A DNA stretch of 64,000 nucleotides from Burkholderiaceae bacterium (GTDB lineage Bacteria; Pseudomonadota; Gammaproteobacteria; Burkholderiales; Burkholderiaceae_B), in NCBI GenBank assembly GCA_030728985.1, contig JANQYI010000008.1:46966-110965 (forward strand). The letters are read 5' to 3'. This document shows positions 49,857-61,510 of the stretch, one piece after another (within the stretch, counting starts at the first letter, position 1; every line of letters begins with the position of its first letter). A program made the translations under genes and the position numbers. The notes beneath the pieces were generated by a model. The model worked only from the letters and a program-made list of their open reading frames with translations, was not told the origin of the DNA and ran no database searches.

Positions 49857-51398
49857 TTAGTAAGTACCGTTCTTTTTGAAGTCAACCAACGCTGAAACCA
49901 ACTCAGCTTCGTCATCCTTCGACAACTCTTTGGTGCTTTCGATACGTTCGATCATCGCAACGTTCTTTGCCTTGAGATAGTCCTTTAGACCCTTTTCAAA
50001 AGGCAAGACGCTGGAGACTTCGACATCGTCCAAATAACCGTTGTTCACGGCAAAAAGGATGACACCAAGTTCCCAAACCTGCAGTGGCTGGTACTGAGGC
50101 TGCTTAAGCAATTCAACCACGCGCTTGCCGCGCTCGAGCTGACGACGTGTGGCGTCATCAAGGTCGGAGGCAAATTGAGCAAACGCCGCGAGTTCACGAT
50201 ACTGCGCCAAGTCGGTACGGATACCGCCAGAGAGCTTCTTAATGATCTTGGTCTGTGCTGCACCACCGACTCGTGACACCGAAATACCGGCGTTAATAGC
50301 GGGACGAACACCTGCGTTGAACAAGTCGGTCTCAAGAAAGATCTGACCGTCAGTAATCGAAATCACGTTGGTAGGAACGAAAGCCGAGACATCACCGGCC
50401 TGCGTTTCAATAATTGGCAACGCGGTGAGCGAACCCGTTTTGCCTTTGACGGCACCCTTGGTGAACTTTTCGACATAGGCTTCGTTTACGCGTGCAGCGC
50501 GCTCGAGCAAACGTGAGTGGAGATAAAACACATCTCCAGGATACGCTTCGCGGCCTGGTGGGCGACGCAACAACAGGGATACTTGGCGGTAAGCAATCGC
50601 CTGCTTGGTCAAGTCATCATAAACAATCAGCGCGTCCTCACCGCGATCGCGGAAATACTCGCCCATCGTACAACCGGCATACGCTGATAAGTACTGCATC
50701 GCAGCGGAGTCCGACGCAGCTGCCGCCACGATAATGGTGTAGTCAAGTGCGCCAAACTCTTCGAGCTTGCGCAGTACGTTGTTGATCGTAGACGCTTTTT
50801 GACCAATCGCGACGTAGACGCACTTTACGCCTTTGCCTTTTTGGTTAATGATCGCGTCAACGGCAACCGCTGTTTTGCCTGTCTGACGGTCTCCAATGAT
50901 CAACTCACGTTGACCACGGCCGATAGGCACCATGGAGTCGATTGATTTCAGACCCGTTTGCAAAGGCTGAGACACTGATTGACGCGCAATCACGCCAGGC
51001 GCCACTTTTTCAATGATGTCTGTTTCTTTGGCGTTGATCGGACCTTTGCCATCAATTGGCACACCGAGTGCGTTGACAACGCGACCCAGCAGCTCAGGGC
51101 CAACGGGTACTTCGAGAATGCGGCCGGTTGCCTTGACGGCGTCGCCTTCGGAAACACCGGTGTAGTCACCCAAAATAACGGCGCCCACTGAGTCACGCTC
51201 GAGGTTCAACGCAAGACCAAAAACGTTATTGGGGAACTCAAGCATTTCACCCTGCATCACGTCTGACAGACCGTGGATGCGGGTAATGCCGTCGGTTACG
51301 GAAACGACAGTACCTTGCGTACGAATGTCGGACGATGTGCCCAGACCCTCGATACGGCTCTTGAGTAGTTCGCTAATCTCTGACGGATTGAGTTGCAT
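49857..51398 (-). CDS. atpA: ATP synthase alpha subunit
   Basis: Non-catalytic nucleotide-binding F1 subunit, 513 residues, beginning [20 protein letters not shown]-loop [13 protein letters not shown], the arginine-finger region VSRVGGAAQ, and the motif [27 protein letters not shown] are present. Lies between atpH and atpG, with 95 bases before atpG. Confidence 0.98.
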   Translation of the reverse strand: MQLNPSEISELLKSRIEGLGTSSDIRTQGTVVSVTDGITRIHGLSDVMQGEMLEFPNNVFGLALNLERDSVGAVILGDYTGVSEGDAVKATGRILEVPVGPELLGRVVNALGVPIDGKGPINAKETDIIEKVAPGVIARQSVSQPLQTGLKSIDSMVPIGRGQRELIIGDRQTGKTAVAVDAIINQKGKGVKCVYVAIGQKASTINNVLRKLEEFGALDYTIIVAAAASDSAAMQYLSAYAGCTMGEYFRDRGEDALIVYDDLTKQAIAYRQVSLLLRRPPGREAYPGDVFYLHSRLLERAARVNEAYVEKFTKGAVKGKTGSLTALPIIETQAGDVSAFVPTNVISITDGQIFLETDLFNAGVRPAINAGISVSRVGGAAQTKIIKKLSGGIRTDLAQYRELAAFAQFASDLDDATRRQLERGKRVVELLKQPQYQPLQVWELGVILFAVNNGYLDDVEVSSVLPFEKGLKDYLKAKNVAMIERIESTKELSKDDEAELVSALVDFKKNGTY

Positions 51399-51427
51399 GT
51401 TCAGACTCCTGGAATCTTTGGGGCGGG

Positions 51428-51967
51428 TTAAACCGCCATCGTGTCGCGCATGCGGACTAATTGCGCTTGCACGGAGGTATCGAGTACGTGGTCACCCACC
51501 TGAACACGCACGCCACCAATGAGGGAAGCGTCAACGTTCACGTGGGGCTTGAGCTTGAGACCAAACTTCGGCTCAAGCAGCTTAATAAGATCAGAAACTT
51601 GCTGCTCGGTCATTGGAAAAGCGCTTGTAATGTCAGCCTGAGCGACACCTTCGGCCTCGTCGCGCAAAGCATGAAACTGCTCAGCAATATGACTTAACAG
51701 TGAAAGACGGTCGTTTGCAACCAATAACGTTACAAAATTTTGTAGCGAAGCTGAAGCTGCAGGCTTAACCAAACTCAAAAATACGCTTGTACGCTGCGCG
51801 TCTTCTAGACGCGGATCAGCCATTGCGACACGCACGTCTTCGACCGCTGCGATATCAGCAAGCTGCTGGACCTGATCAGCCCAAGCAGCCAATCCGGCAG
51901 CGTCTTGTCGCGCCACGGCAAAAAGGGCCTCAGCGTAAGGACGAGCAACGGTGGAAAGTTCTGCCAT
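51428..51967 (-). CDS. atpH: ATP synthase delta subunit
   Basis: Peripheral-stalk cap (OSCP homologue) linking F1 to the b subunits, 179 residues. N-terminal six-helix domain starts [12 protein letters not shown]; the C-terminal part holds [25 protein letters not shown], the family signature. Fourteen bases after atpF. Confidence 0.96.
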   Translation of the reverse strand: MAELSTVARPYAEALFAVARQDAAGLAAWADQVQQLADIAAVEDVRVAMADPRLEDAQRTSVFLSLVKPAASASLQNFVTLLVANDRLSLLSHIAEQFHALRDEAEGVAQADITSAFPMTEQQVSDLIKLLEPKFGLKLKPHVNVDASLIGGVRVQVGDHVLDTSVQAQLVRMRDTMAV

Positions 51968-51981
51968 GTCGACCCCGTGGA

Positions 51982-52452
51982 TTAAAGCTGTGCCTTAAGT
52001 TGCGTCAGCAACTCGGCGTGGGCGCGGGCATCCACTTCGCGCTTGAGAATCTGCTCGGCACCTCTGACAGCGAGATTAGCAACGTCGTCACGCAGTACAT
52101 CACGAGCACGCTGCACTTCTTGAGCTGCGTCTTGTTTTGCCTGCGCGAGAATGCGTGCGCGTTCTCTTTCAGCTTCGGCACGGGCTTGCTCAATAATTTG
52201 GGCGCCCTGCTTTTCAGCATCAATCATTCGGGTGTGGAGCTCAGCTTTCGCAGATGCCTCGATCGAACCAATGCGCGCCTGAGCTTGAGCGAGGTCTATC
52301 TTGCCTTTTTCGGCAGCAGCCAAGCCTTCAGCGATTTTTTGGCGTCGCTCGTCGATAGCCTTTGTCAGAGGTGGCCACACGAATTTCATCGTGACCCAAC
52401 CTAAGACAAAGAACACGATCATCTGGAAAAAGATCGTCGCGTTCAGATTCAC
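51982..52452 (-). CDS. atpF: ATP synthase b subunit
   Basis: Peripheral stalk, 156 residues. One N-terminal membrane segment (about 5-25, [21 protein letters not shown]), then a long charged coiled coil with [40 protein letters not shown] single b gene, so the stalk is a homodimer as in E. coli. Confidence 0.97.
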   Translation of the reverse strand: MNLNATIFFQMIVFFVLGWVTMKFVWPPLTKAIDERRQKIAEGLAAAEKGKIDLAQAQARIGSIEASAKAELHTRMIDAEKQGAQIIEQARAEAERERARILAQAKQDAAQEVQRARDVLRDDVANLAVRGAEQILKREVDARAHAELLTQLKAQL

Positions 52453-52591
52453 GGTCGTTTCCCTATTACATCTTGTACCCTTCAGGCGAAATTGCTTGGA
52501 AGGGCTGAATCAATAAGCCAAAGGTGAAAACATTAACCCTTAGCACGTGCACTCGTTCACTTACCCAAAAGGCCTGTGATTATCCTATCGA

Positions 52592-52840
<249 letters not shown>

Positions 52841-52947
52841 TTAATTATTATCTATGTATCAAAAATTAAAATTGTCAAAATTCAAACTACAAAACCGCCA
52901 AGTAAAAACTATCAAGCCGCAAACTTGACGTAACACTCACTACACTT

Positions 52948-53829
52948 TTAGTGGCCTTCGTGAGCTTGCCCGATGTAGACCAAGGTCAACATCATGAAAA
53001 TGAACGCCTGCAGCAACACAATCAGAATATGGAAAATCGCCCAAACTGAGCCAGCCAAAATATGGGCTATTCCTAAGCTCATGCTCATCGAATTAAAACC
53101 TGTCCAAGCACCACCCAACAGAGCGATCAACATGAATACAAGCTCACCGGCAAACATATTGCCAAATAGTCGCATACCAAGTGACACCGACTTCGCTGCA
53201 TACTCCACAAGATTGAGGAAGAGGTTGGCTGGAGCTAAAAGGACCGCAGCAAAACCGTGTGCATGGAAAGGGGCAGTAAACAATTCTTTAACGAAACCTG
53301 CAGGCGTTTTGATTTTGAGGCCGTAGTACAACATCAACAGCAATACACCCATGGACATACCCATCGGTACGTTTAGGTCAGCAGTTGGGAGAATGCGATG
53401 AAAATGGAGGGGGTCCGTGCTGTTTATGCCAATACCCATCAAATGAAAGACGTAGTGCGCAAGATCCACAGGGATCAAGTCTAGTGCATTCATCAGCACA
53501 ATCCACATAAAAACCGTCATAGCTAGTGGTGCAACTAACCTGCGGGTTTCTTCACTTGGGATGATGCTACGGGCCTGCTGGTCGACCATATCCACCAGCA
53601 TTTCAATAAAACCCTGAAAGCGCCCTGGAACACCTGAGGTCGCTTTTCTAGCTGCAAACCACATTAAGCCTACCGCGGTTAAACCCATCAAGAACGACCA
53701 AAACATTGAATCGAAGTTGATCACGCCAAAGTTGGCGATTGCGGTTTGCTTTTCGCCAAGACTATTGAAATGCACCAAGTGGTGCTGAATATATGCGGCT
53801 TGGGGCGATACGTCAGCTGCAGCAGCCAT
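52948..53829 (-). CDS. atpB: ATP synthase a subunit
   Basis: Proton-channel subunit of Fo, 293 residues with about six membrane segments. The essential arginine is in [20 protein letters not shown], and the channel-lining end is [19 protein letters not shown]. The N-terminal 35 residues ([34 protein letters not shown]) are typical of betaproteobacterial AtpB. Follows atpI after 26 bases. Confidence 0.97.
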   Translation of the reverse strand: MAAAADVSPQAAYIQHHLVHFNSLGEKQTAIANFGVINFDSMFWSFLMGLTAVGLMWFAARKATSGVPGRFQGFIEMLVDMVDQQARSIIPSEETRRLVAPLAMTVFMWIVLMNALDLIPVDLAHYVFHLMGIGINSTDPLHFHRILPTADLNVPMGMSMGVLLLMLYYGLKIKTPAGFVKELFTAPFHAHGFAAVLLAPANLFLNLVEYAAKSVSLGMRLFGNMFAGELVFMLIALLGGAWTGFNSMSMSLGIAHILAGSVWAIFHILIVLLQAFIFMMLTLVYIGQAHEGH

Positions 53830-53855
53830 GAGGGTTCTCTAAAAAATTCGTCAAA

Positions 53856-54341
53856 CTAGCCGTTTGTTGGGCGCGTTACCGCACGCTTTCCAAACATCAG
53901 CACCAAAATATAGCCTTTGAGCGCAGCGATCAAGCCAGCGATGACAGCCAGCCACACCACGCGCTCAGCACCTACATGAGCTAACAACCACAACAATCCG
54001 ACAGCAGCGCATACCTTGATGAACTCACCCACTAAAAATAAGAGGGCACTTGATCCACCAGGACGAAATGTCGCTAAAAAAAGTCGCATTGCAAATAAAG
54101 AATTAGGGATTAAGTAAGCACCAGAACCAGCTAAAGCTGACCACCCCGCATCAATACCGCCAACCAGCCAAGCAAACAATGCAACAACTATTGCTGAAAG
54201 TGCTTGAGCAAAAACGACCCGCTTCAGATCTTTTCGAGCACGCGCATCAATCAAAACCAAATCTGCTTCGGTTAAAACAACCGAATTAACCTGCATTGGT
54301 TCTACTTGCTTTTGCATTTTTTTTGCCGCTGAGTCAGCCAT
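53856..54341 (-). CDS. atpI: ATP synthase assembly protein AtpI
   Basis: Membrane protein (161 aa from ATG 54341) helping c-ring assembly or ion supply; four membrane segments, for example VVFAQALSAIVVALFAWLVGG and SALAGSGAYLIPNSLFAMRLFL. A TTG at 54371 lies upstream of the predicted transcription start and is rejected. First gene of atpIBEFHAGDC. Its leader is short (about 25 bases) behind a near-consensus promoter; the gidB/parAB genes that often precede it are absent. Confidence 0.93.
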   Translation of the reverse strand: MADSAAKKMQKQVEPMQVNSVVLTEADLVLIDARARKDLKRVVFAQALSAIVVALFAWLVGGIDAGWSALAGSGAYLIPNSLFAMRLFLATFRPGGSSALLFLVGEFIKVCAAVGLLWLLAHVGAERVVWLAVIAGLIAALKGYILVLMFGKRAVTRPTNG

Positions 54342-54373
54342 AAAAAAATTTATACTTTCTGGCAAACCCAACG

Positions 54374-54402
54374 ATTATAACTGTTTTTTATAGGTGGTGC
54401 AA
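54374..54402 (-). promoter_or_regulatory. strong sigma-70 promoter of the atp operon
   Basis: On the minus strand TTGCAC (54402-54397), a 17-base spacer and TATAAT (54379-54374). Five of six and six of six consensus matches with ideal spacing. Predicted start of transcription near 54366, about 25 bases before the atpI ATG. Confidence 0.9.
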
Positions 54403-54422
54403 TCCACAATCTTGGCATCCAT
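54375..54422 (-). CDS. possible 15-residue peptide ORF overlapping the atp promoter
   Basis: ATG at 54422 with AGGG eight bases upstream opens MDAKIVDCTTYKKQL and stops at the TAA inside the promoter -10. It could only be translated from an mRNA starting upstream of the atp promoter. The good ribosome site is the main reason to list it; chance is quite possible. Confidence 0.2.
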   Translation of the reverse strand: MDAKIVDCTTYKKQL

Positions 54423-54506
54423 AAGCTTGACCCTTTTTTAATAAATATGCTGGTTAATGACTGCTCTTGCCAAAACAAAGGGGGTCACCACCCAGCTGAT
54501 AAAAAG

Positions 54507-55283
54507 CTACTTATTTTTAAAACTGGGTTTGCGTTTCTCCACAAAAGCGGCCATCCCTTCTTTTTGGTCTTCTGTCGCAAAGCACGCATGAAAAACGCGA
54601 CGCTCAAACAAAATTCCCTCGTGCAGTGACGACTCAAAAGCCCGATTCACTGACTCTTTCGCCATGATAGCCACCGGGATCGACATCCCCGCAATCGCTG
54701 TGGCGGTCTCGATCGCATCCTCCAACAGTCGCTCAGCAGGCAACACGCGTGAAACCAAGCCAGCGCGCTCTGCCTCGGCGGCGTCCATCATTCTGCCTGT
54801 CAAGACCATTTCCATCGCTTTCGCTTTGCCTACGGCACGAGGCAAGCGTTGCGTGCCACCCGCCCCAGGAATCACGCCCAACTTGATTTCAGGCTGGCCA
54901 AACTTGGCCGAGTCAGCCGCCAAAATGAAATCACACATCATGGCAAGCTCGCAACCGCCACCTAAAGCGTATCCAGCCACTGCCGCAATCACTGGCTTAC
55001 GGATCGAACGCAGCGTTTCCCAGTTTCGCCCGATATATTCGGTCCGGTAAACGTCCATATAGGACCAGTCTTTCATCGCACCAATATCCGCGCCAGCGGC
55101 AAACGCTTTTTCGCTTCCTGTAATGACAATGCAGCCGATGTCATCAGTCGCATCAAATGCCAATAAGGCGGTCCCCAGTTGATCCATCAGCTGATCATTG
55201 AGGGCATTCAACGCTTTGGGGCGATTTAACGTCAACAGACCGACACGGCCGCGCGTCTCGACCAACACAAAATTTTCGCTCAT
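54507..55283 (-). CDS. enoyl-CoA hydratase/isomerase family protein
   Basis: Crotonase-fold enzyme hydrating trans-2-enoyl-CoA, 258 residues from ATG 55283 (GGAG eight bases upstream). Oxyanion-hole segments are [13 protein letters not shown] and [16 protein letters not shown]; the catalytic-glutamate region is [20 protein letters not shown]. The frame extends 20 codons further up, but that part overlaps the divergent M61 gene's leader. The likely pathway is short-chain fatty acyl oxidation; its partner dehydrogenase is 15 kb away. Confidence 0.93.
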   Translation of the reverse strand: MSENFVLVETRGRVGLLTLNRPKALNALNDQLMDQLGTALLAFDATDDIGCIVITGSEKAFAAGADIGAMKDWSYMDVYRTEYIGRNWETLRSIRKPVIAAVAGYALGGGCELAMMCDFILAADSAKFGQPEIKLGVIPGAGGTQRLPRAVGKAKAMEMVLTGRMMDAAEAERAGLVSRVLPAERLLEDAIETATAIAGMSIPVAIMAKESVNRAFESSLHEGILFERRVFHACFATEDQKEGMAAFVEKRKPSFKNK

Positions 55284-55320
55284 GGATGTCTCCGTGAAAA
55301 TGTGAAATAAGATAGAGGCT

Positions 55321-57111
55321 ATGAATCGACAATCTAACCGCAAACCTCTACTTTACAGCCTCGAGCCCCTTGATTTGTCTGGACATCGGCTGCGCGCGAC
55401 GGTGCGCATCGCAGAACCCGACCCCAAAGGGCAAATTATCTCCCTGCCTGCCTGGATTCCTGGCAGCTATTTGATACGAGATTTTTCTCGCCACATCGAG
55501 CACATTTCAGCGCGCTCGGGCAAGCAGTCCGTCACGCTGACCAAATTAGATAATCATCGGTGGCGCATCGCTCCATGCTCGGGTCCGCTGACCATTACCA
55601 CCGTGATTTACGCTTGGGATTTATCCGTGCGAGGCGCACACCTCGACGAAACGCACTGTTTCCTCAATGGCACCAGCGTTTTTCTCGAGGTACAAGGACA
55701 GCAAGAACACCCATGCCGTCTAACGTTACTGCCACCACCCAAGCCCACACGCTGGCGTGCTTTTACCAGCATGCCTCAATACGCGCGCGCCAACGCAACA
55801 AAAGGGCGCAACGGCTTTGGGACCTACATCGCAGAAAATTATGATGCGCTGATCGACCATCCGATCGAAATGGGTGACCCACAGGTCATCAAATTTGATG
55901 CCTGCGGGGCCCCACACGAAATGGTGTTTACGGGTCTTATTCCCAATCTGGATTTAAAACGCATTGCCCAAGACGTTAAAAAAATCTGTGAAGCACAAAT
56001 TCGTTTTTTTGAACCCGATACTGCGCGCGTCCCGTTTCTCGATAGTGCAACCAAATACGTATTCATGACAATGGTCACGGGTGACGCCTATGGCGGACTA
56101 GAACACCGCGCCTCGACGGCCTTGATGGCTTCACGCAAAGACCTGCCCACGCTCGAGCATGACAAAGCGCCTGAGGGGTATCAAACCTTTTTAGGTCTGG
56201 TCAGCCATGAGTACTTTCACACGTGGAATGTCAAACGCATCAAACCTGCCGCCTTTGCGCCCTACAGGCTTGCTGCTGAAAGTCACACGCGCTTGCTTTG
56301 GATTTTTGAAGGATTCACGTCCTATTACGATGATTTATTTTTGCTAAGAAGTGGCGTGATTGATCAGCCAACTTACCTTAAGACGCTAGGCAAACAAATC
56401 GCCTCTGTCATGACCATGCCCGGACGTCACAAACAATCCGCTGCAGAAAGTTCTTTTGATGCTTGGACGCGTTATTACAAGCAAGATGAAAACGCAGCAA
56501 ATGCCATCATTAGCTACTACACAAAAGGTTCGTTGGTCGCACTCGCGCTCGACCTCACGATTCGTCTCGCGACAGACCATCAGCATAGTCTCGATGATGT
56601 GATGCGCTTGCTGTGGGTGCGTTATGGTCGTGACTTTTATCAAGGCAATCCTATCGGACTGTCAGAGAAAGGCTTTCCACAACTCGTGCGCGATGCGACC
56701 GGTGTCGATGTCTCGGACGAGATTCAGCGCTGGGCTTATGGACGCGAAGATCTCCCGCTCAAACAACTGTTTACAACGCAGGGCCTGAGTCTAGAATGGA
56801 AAACTGGAAACGCCCGACCATCCTTAGATATCCGCACACGGAAACAGGGTGAACACATGGTGATTGCTGCCGTCCTTGAAGGCGGTGCCGCGCATACTGC
56901 GGGCCTTTCAGCCCATGACCTCCTTGTCGCGATTGATGGCGTCCGTATAGACTCCGTCTCCAATACCTTGGATGCAATTCTGGCAAGCTACCAGCCTGAT
57001 CAAAAGATCAGCGTCCATGTTTTTAGACGTGATGAGTTGCGCTGTTTTGAGCTCACTCTTGCCGCCCCCCCACTAGCAGATTGCATCCTTCAGGACACGC
57101 GCCAACCATGA
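55321..57111 (+). CDS. M61 family metallopeptidase with C-terminal PDZ domain
   Basis: 596 residues, glycyl-aminopeptidase type. N-terminal beta domain ([35 protein letters not shown]), then the zinc-peptidase core with [16 protein letters not shown] (His296, Glu297, His300) and the downstream acidic [12 protein letters not shown] that gives the third ligand. Residues about 505-585 form a PDZ domain ([20 protein letters not shown]). No signal peptide is apparent, so it is probably cytoplasmic. Divergent from the hydratase gene; overlaps selU by four bases. Confidence 0.92.
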   Translation: MNRQSNRKPLLYSLEPLDLSGHRLRATVRIAEPDPKGQIISLPAWIPGSYLIRDFSRHIEHISARSGKQSVTLTKLDNHRWRIAPCSGPLTITTVIYAWDLSVRGAHLDETHCFLNGTSVFLEVQGQQEHPCRLTLLPPPKPTRWRAFTSMPQYARANATKGRNGFGTYIAENYDALIDHPIEMGDPQVIKFDACGAPHEMVFTGLIPNLDLKRIAQDVKKICEAQIRFFEPDTARVPFLDSATKYVFMTMVTGDAYGGLEHRASTALMASRKDLPTLEHDKAPEGYQTFLGLVSHEYFHTWNVKRIKPAAFAPYRLAAESHTRLLWIFEGFTSYYDDLFLLRSGVIDQPTYLKTLGKQIASVMTMPGRHKQSAAESSFDAWTRYYKQDENAANAIISYYTKGSLVALALDLTIRLATDHQHSLDDVMRLLWVRYGRDFYQGNPIGLSEKGFPQLVRDATGVDVSDEIQRWAYGREDLPLKQLFTTQGLSLEWKTGNARPSLDIRTRKQGEHMVIAAVLEGGAAHTAGLSAHDLLVAIDGVRIDSVSNTLDAILASYQPDQKISVHVFRRDELRCFELTLAAPPLADCILQDTRQP

Positions 57112-58208
57112 GCACGCGGCCAGATTCTGAAGACTTTGCTTCGATTCTCATGAGCGGTGCGCCCTTGCTCGATGTACGTGCACCTGTTGAATTTGCTCAA
57201 GGCGCGTTTCCCGCATCGGTCAATTTACCCTTGATGAATGATGAGGAGCGTCACCTTGTCGGGTTGAAATACAAAAATGCGGGTCAAGACAAAGCAATCA
57301 TCTTGGGTCACGAACTTGTCTCAGGCGACACCAAAGTGCAACGCGTTGCACAATGGGTCAAGTTTGCACAGGCGCACCCCGAAGGCTATCTTTATTGTTT
57401 TAGAGGCGGGTTACGCTCCCGCATCTCTCAGCAATGGCTTATGGAAGCCGGGCTGCCCTACCCGCGCATCATTGGTGGCTACAAGGCCATGCGCAGTTTT
57501 TTGATTGAAAAGCTAACCAAATCGATTGCAACCTCTAAATTTGTGCTGGTCGCAGGATTTACCGGCTGCGGCAAGACTGAGGTCATCCACCATCTGAATG
57601 CCACGATCGATCTTGAGAAGCTTGCGCACCATCGGGGCTCAAGCTTTGGTAAGCATGCGACCGATCAACCCGTACAAATTGATTTTGATAATAGTTTGGC
57701 GATTGCGTTTATGCGTTTGCATGCCGCTGGCAAACACAATATCGCGCTCGAGGACGAGTCACGCCTGATAGGCAAATGCGCCCTCCCCATTCCCTTAAGA
57801 GACATCATGCAAGTGAGTCCTGTGGTTTGGGTCGAAGAACCGACGGAGTCTCGGGTCGAGCGTATCTTGCATGACTATGTCGAAGATCTCGGTGGACAGT
57901 TTGTACGCAAACTTGGCACAGAGGCTGGCTTTGAGGCCTTCTCGCTGAGACTGCTGGAAAGCCTGCAAAATCTTTACAAACGCTTAGGGGGTGAACGTCA
58001 CATGCGTCTGAATCAGCTCATGCTCGAGGCACTTGCTGCGCAAAAAGCCACAAGGACGCTGGAGGCTCACCGCGATTGGATTCGGCCCTTGCTCACCGAA
58101 TACTACGATCCTATGTATGAACATCAACGGGCTGGCAAAGCCTCCCGGATCGTTTTTTCAGGTGACCGTGAGGCAGTAACGCGTCACCTCAAACAACAGG
58201 GCTATTAA
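57108..58208 (+). CDS. selU: tRNA 2-selenouridine synthase
   Basis: Replaces sulfur by selenium in 2-thiouridine at the wobble position of tRNAs for Lys, Glu and Gln, through a geranylated intermediate, using selenophosphate. 366 residues: rhodanese domain with the catalytic cysteine in [12 protein letters not shown] (Cys97, same number as in E. coli), then a P-loop domain, [14 protein letters not shown] at 57108 overlaps the M61 stop (ATGA). A selD gene is expected elsewhere. Next gene is ttcA, another tRNA sulfur enzyme. Confidence 0.94.
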   Translation: MSTRPDSEDFASILMSGAPLLDVRAPVEFAQGAFPASVNLPLMNDEERHLVGLKYKNAGQDKAIILGHELVSGDTKVQRVAQWVKFAQAHPEGYLYCFRGGLRSRISQQWLMEAGLPYPRIIGGYKAMRSFLIEKLTKSIATSKFVLVAGFTGCGKTEVIHHLNATIDLEKLAHHRGSSFGKHATDQPVQIDFDNSLAIAFMRLHAAGKHNIALEDESRLIGKCALPIPLRDIMQVSPVVWVEEPTESRVERILHDYVEDLGGQFVRKLGTEAGFEAFSLRLLESLQNLYKRLGGERHMRLNQLMLEALAAQKATRTLEAHRDWIRPLLTEYYDPMYEHQRAGKASRIVFSGDREAVTRHLKQQGY

Positions 58209-58210
58209 TC

Positions 58211-59104
58211 ATGCAGGCTGACCTCGAGCGACTGCGTCTCGAACAAAACAAACTTTCAAAGCGGCTCATGCGCGAAACGGGTCGAGCGATTGCTGACTTT
58301 AATATGATTGAAGCCGGTGATCGTGTGATGGTCTGTGTCTCTGGGGGCAAAGACTCTTTCGGCATGCTCGATATTTTGATGACATTGCGCAGTCGTGCGC
58401 CGATTGATTTTGACATCGTCGCCGTCAATCTCGATCAGATGCAGCCAGGCTTTCCCGCCGACGTTTTGCCGACTTATTTAACCCAAGTCGGCGTGCCTTT
58501 TCACATCGAAACGCGCGATACCTATTCGATCGTCAAGCGACTGATCCCAGAGGGCAAAACCACCTGTTCGTTGTGCTCTCGCCTGCGACGTGGCAATTTA
58601 TATCGTATAGCCACTGAGCTGGGAGCAACCAAGATCGCGCTTGGTCATCACCGCGATGATATTCTCGGTACTTTTTTTCTAAATATGTTTTATGGGGCTA
58701 AGCTCAAAGCGATGCCGCCCAAACTTGTTTCAGATGATGGCCGACACACCGTCATACGACCCCTCGCCTACGTGCCCGAGGCGGATTTGATCGAATATGC
58801 GGATTGGAAACAGTTTCCCATCATCCCCTGTGACTTGTGCGGCTCCCAAGAAAATCTGAAGCGCAAAGAAGTCACGCGCATGCTGCAGGAGTGGGACAAA
58901 AAATATCCTGGGCGCGCCTGGAATATTTTTAAAGCCTTAGGCAACGTGACGCCGTCTCACTTGATGGACCCGCAGCTGTTTGATTTTGTAGGACTAAAAC
59001 CGGACGGGAAAGCGAATCTGCTCGGGGATACTGCTTTTGATCCGGCTCCTATCGACTCTTCGGAAATAACGATCCTAAGAGTCGAACTCCCGTCCTCCCA
59101 CTGA
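58211..59104 (+). CDS. ttcA: tRNA 2-thiocytidine(32) synthetase TtcA
   Basis: Thiolates cytidine 32 of some tRNAs with an iron-sulfur cluster. 297 residues: PP-loop CVSGGKDSF (44-49) for [13 protein letters not shown] (Cys119, Cys122) and IPCDLCGS (Cys207, Cys210), where three cysteines would hold the [4Fe-4S] cluster. Two bases after selU, so co-transcribed. A hairpin CGTCGA/TCGACG at 59107-59126 lies between it and grxD and may mark transcript ends. Confidence 0.95.
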   Translation: MQADLERLRLEQNKLSKRLMRETGRAIADFNMIEAGDRVMVCVSGGKDSFGMLDILMTLRSRAPIDFDIVAVNLDQMQPGFPADVLPTYLTQVGVPFHIETRDTYSIVKRLIPEGKTTCSLCSRLRRGNLYRIATELGATKIALGHHRDDILGTFFLNMFYGAKLKAMPPKLVSDDGRHTVIRPLAYVPEADLIEYADWKQFPIIPCDLCGSQENLKRKEVTRMLQEWDKKYPGRAWNIFKALGNVTPSHLMDPQLFDFVGLKPDGKANLLGDTAFDPAPIDSSEITILRVELPSSH

Positions 59105-59131
59105 TCCGTCGACAAGTCTATCGACGTTAGA

Positions 59132-59458
59132 TTATGCGGTGGCGCCCGCCTGATCCAGTGCTGTCTTGAGTTCGCCGTTGGCGTTCATCTCACCCATGAT
59201 GTCTGAGCCGCCGATAAACTCGCCGCCGACATACAGCTGAGGAATGGTTGGCCACTGCGAAAAGGTCTTGATGCCGCTGCGGACTTCTTCGTCCTCGAGC
59301 ACATTCACCGTCACCAACTTGGTCACGCCATTGCTCTTGAGGATTTCAATCGCACGGCCAGAAAAACCGCACTGTGGAAACTGGGCTGTGCCTTTCATAA
59401 ACAACACAACCGGATTGTTTGTGACGGTGTCACGAATAAATTGCTGAACGTCGCTCAT
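59132..59458 (-). CDS. grxD: monothiol glutaredoxin
   Basis: 108-residue CGFS-type glutaredoxin that binds and passes [2Fe-2S] clusters. MKGTAQFPQCGFSGRAIEIL holds the active site, WPTIPQLYVGGEFIGGSDIM the glutathione pocket. Convergent with ttcA, downstream of prmC with a 73-base gap. Confidence 0.95.
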   Translation of the reverse strand: MSDVQQFIRDTVTNNPVVLFMKGTAQFPQCGFSGRAIEILKSNGVTKLVTVNVLEDEEVRSGIKTFSQWPTIPQLYVGGEFIGGSDIMGEMNANGELKTALDQAGATA

Positions 59459-59531
59459 GATAGTCCTGATCGATAAGAATGAGGGGGTAACGCTAAAACG
59501 TCATTATAAATGGCAGAGTGGAGATAAATCC

Positions 59532-60347
59532 TTATGCCCACACGCCACCGGTCACGCGAGGCAAATTCGCCAAATCGACGTGTGTTTGCACCGTTTTAAA
59601 TCCATTCAGGGTGAGCAACTGGCTCACGGCCTCAGCCTGATCATAACCATGCTCGAGCCAGAGGCTTCCGCCTGAAACCAGTCGGCTGCCCGCCCCTTGA
59701 ATAATCACTTGCAGAGCAGATAAACCATCTTGGCCATCCGTCAGCGCTTGGACAGGCTCAAACCTCAAGTCGCCTTGCAGTAAATGATCGTCATTGGCAG
59801 CAATATACGGGGGGTTAGACACAATTACGTTGAAATTTGCCTCTTGAGGTAGGGCCTCAAACCAGCTCCCTTGCCACCATTGAGCGCGCGCGCTGAGTGC
59901 CTGAGCATTGCGCTGCGCCACAGCCAAAGCCTCTTCACTCACATCAGTCGCGGTGATCCGCGCGTCCGGGCGCGCAAGTGCCAGACTGATCGCTACGATG
60001 CCACTCCCCGTGCCCATATCAAGCACGGCAGGCGTCGATAATCCAGCCAAGGATACCAAAGCCACCTCAACCAAGAGTTCAGTTTCAGGACGTGGGATCA
60101 ACACCGCGGCGTTGACCTCAAAACGATGCCCCATAAACTCGCGCCAACCGATTAAATGCGCCATGGGCACGCCTTGACGTCGCTGGGCCGCAAGCGTCAA
60201 AAACTGTGCTGATATTTCAGGGGTAAGCGGGTCCGTCTCATGCGCAAGCAACCATTCACGAGGCTTTTGTAAAACAAACTCAAGCAGCATGCGACCCTCT
60301 AGCCGAGGCAAACCGCACAACTGCAAAAGGGATTGGCCGGTCTGCAT
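59532..60347 (-). CDS. prmC: peptide chain release factor N5-glutamine methyltransferase
   Basis: Methylates the GGQ glutamine of release factors RF1 and RF2. 271 residues: N-terminal helical domain, the SAM motif VLDMGTGSGIVAISLA and the NPPY tetrapeptide (IVSNPPYIAAND) that binds the glutamine. Its ATG overlaps the prfA stop by one base (TGATG), linking it to its substrate RF1. Confidence 0.95.
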   Translation of the reverse strand: MQTGQSLLQLCGLPRLEGRMLLEFVLQKPREWLLAHETDPLTPEISAQFLTLAAQRRQGVPMAHLIGWREFMGHRFEVNAAVLIPRPETELLVEVALVSLAGLSTPAVLDMGTGSGIVAISLALARPDARITATDVSEEALAVAQRNAQALSARAQWWQGSWFEALPQEANFNVIVSNPPYIAANDDHLLQGDLRFEPVQALTDGQDGLSALQVIIQGAGSRLVSGGSLWLEHGYDQAEAVSQLLTLNGFKTVQTHVDLANLPRVTGGVWA

Positions 60348-61429
60348 CAGACGTCGTCGCCCAGAGCGGCGAGAAGCTCAGCTTGGTGCTCGGCAATCAA
60401 TGCGCCAGTGACTTCATTCAGGTCGCCTTCCATGATGGCGCCCAACTTGTACAACGTGAGATTGATGCGATGATCCGTCAAGCGACCTTGTGGGAAGTTA
60501 TAGGTACGGATTCGCTCCGAACGATCACCCGAGCCCACCAGGCTCTTGCGCTGCGCGGCTTCTTTGTCATGCTGCTCGCGCTGCACTTTGTCCTTGAGTC
60601 GGGCGGCCAAAACCTGCAGAGCCTTGTCTTTGTTTCGATGCTGTGAGCGATCGTCCTGACACTCGACAACCAAGCCGGTAGGCAAGTGGGTGATACGAAC
60701 CGCAGAGTCGGTCTTGTTAATGTGCTGTCCACCGGCACCACTGGCTCGAAAAGTGTCAATCCGTAATTCACTCGGGTTAATCACAATATCGGTGGCGGCA
60801 TCCGCCTCTGGCATGACTGCGACCGTGCAGGCTGAAGTGTGAATTCGACCTTGGGCCTCAGTCGCAGGCACCCGCTGAACACGATGCGCACCAGACTCGA
60901 ACTTGAGTCGCCCATAGGCGCCCTCACCGTCGATGCGAACAATCACTTCCTTATATCCACCAAGCTCGGAGGGGCTCTCTGACATCAACTCGACGCGCCA
61001 GCTTTGTTGCTCGGCATAACGCGTGTACATCCTGAGTAAGTCCCCTGAAAAAAGCGCGCTTTCGTCGCCCCCCGTGCCAGCACGAATTTCTACAAAGACG
61101 CTTCGTCCATCGTCAGGATCTTTGGGTAATAATTGCAGTTGCAAATCGGCAGCCAGTGTTTCGATGCGCTGTTTGCATGCCTCGATTTCCTCGAGCGCCA
61201 TGGACTTCATCTCGGGATCATCCAGCATTTCTTTGGCGCCGGCCAAGTCGATATGGGCTCCCTCAAAAGCTTCGAACGCCTTGACGACCGGCTCGAGCTC
61301 GGCGCGCTCGCGCGAAAGCTTACGAAACTGATTCATATCATTGGCCGCATCTGGCTCTGAAAGCAAGGCATCGACCTCAACCAAGCGACGTGAAAGGTGC
61401 TCAAGGCGAGCGCGCATTGAAGGTTTCAT
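60347..61429 (-). CDS. prfA: peptide chain release factor 1
   Basis: Reads UAA and UAG stop codons and releases the peptide. 360 residues: the PxT motif (PAT, residues 188-190) selects stop codons and GGQ is at 233-235 in [24 protein letters not shown] is also canonical. Part of hemA-prfA-prmC, the common betaproteobacterial order; 81 bases follow hemA. Confidence 0.97.
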   Translation of the reverse strand: MKPSMRARLEHLSRRLVEVDALLSEPDAANDMNQFRKLSRERAELEPVVKAFEAFEGAHIDLAGAKEMLDDPEMKSMALEEIEACKQRIETLAADLQLQLLPKDPDDGRSVFVEIRAGTGGDESALFSGDLLRMYTRYAEQQSWRVELMSESPSELGGYKEVIVRIDGEGAYGRLKFESGAHRVQRVPATEAQGRIHTSACTVAVMPEADAATDIVINPSELRIDTFRASGAGGQHINKTDSAVRITHLPTGLVVECQDDRSQHRNKDKALQVLAARLKDKVQREQHDKEAAQRKSLVGSGDRSERIRTYNFPQGRLTDHRINLTLYKLGAIMEGDLNEVTGALIAEHQAELLAALGDDV

Positions 61430-61510
61430 GAGGAATGGTCTTGTTTTAAAAAGTTGGGGGGATTTGAACGGTGTGTCACTCGCTTGGCGCGAGATCAGTC
61501 AGCAGTGTCG

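Noticed and set aside
54369..54371. TTG at 54371 as the atpI start
   Set aside because: It lies upstream of the transcription start predicted from the near-consensus promoter at 54374-54402; ATG 54341 is used instead.
54471..54494. GGGT/ACCC hairpin after the enoyl-CoA hydratase as a terminator
   Set aside because: The stem is only about four pairs and the T-run is interrupted, too weak to call.
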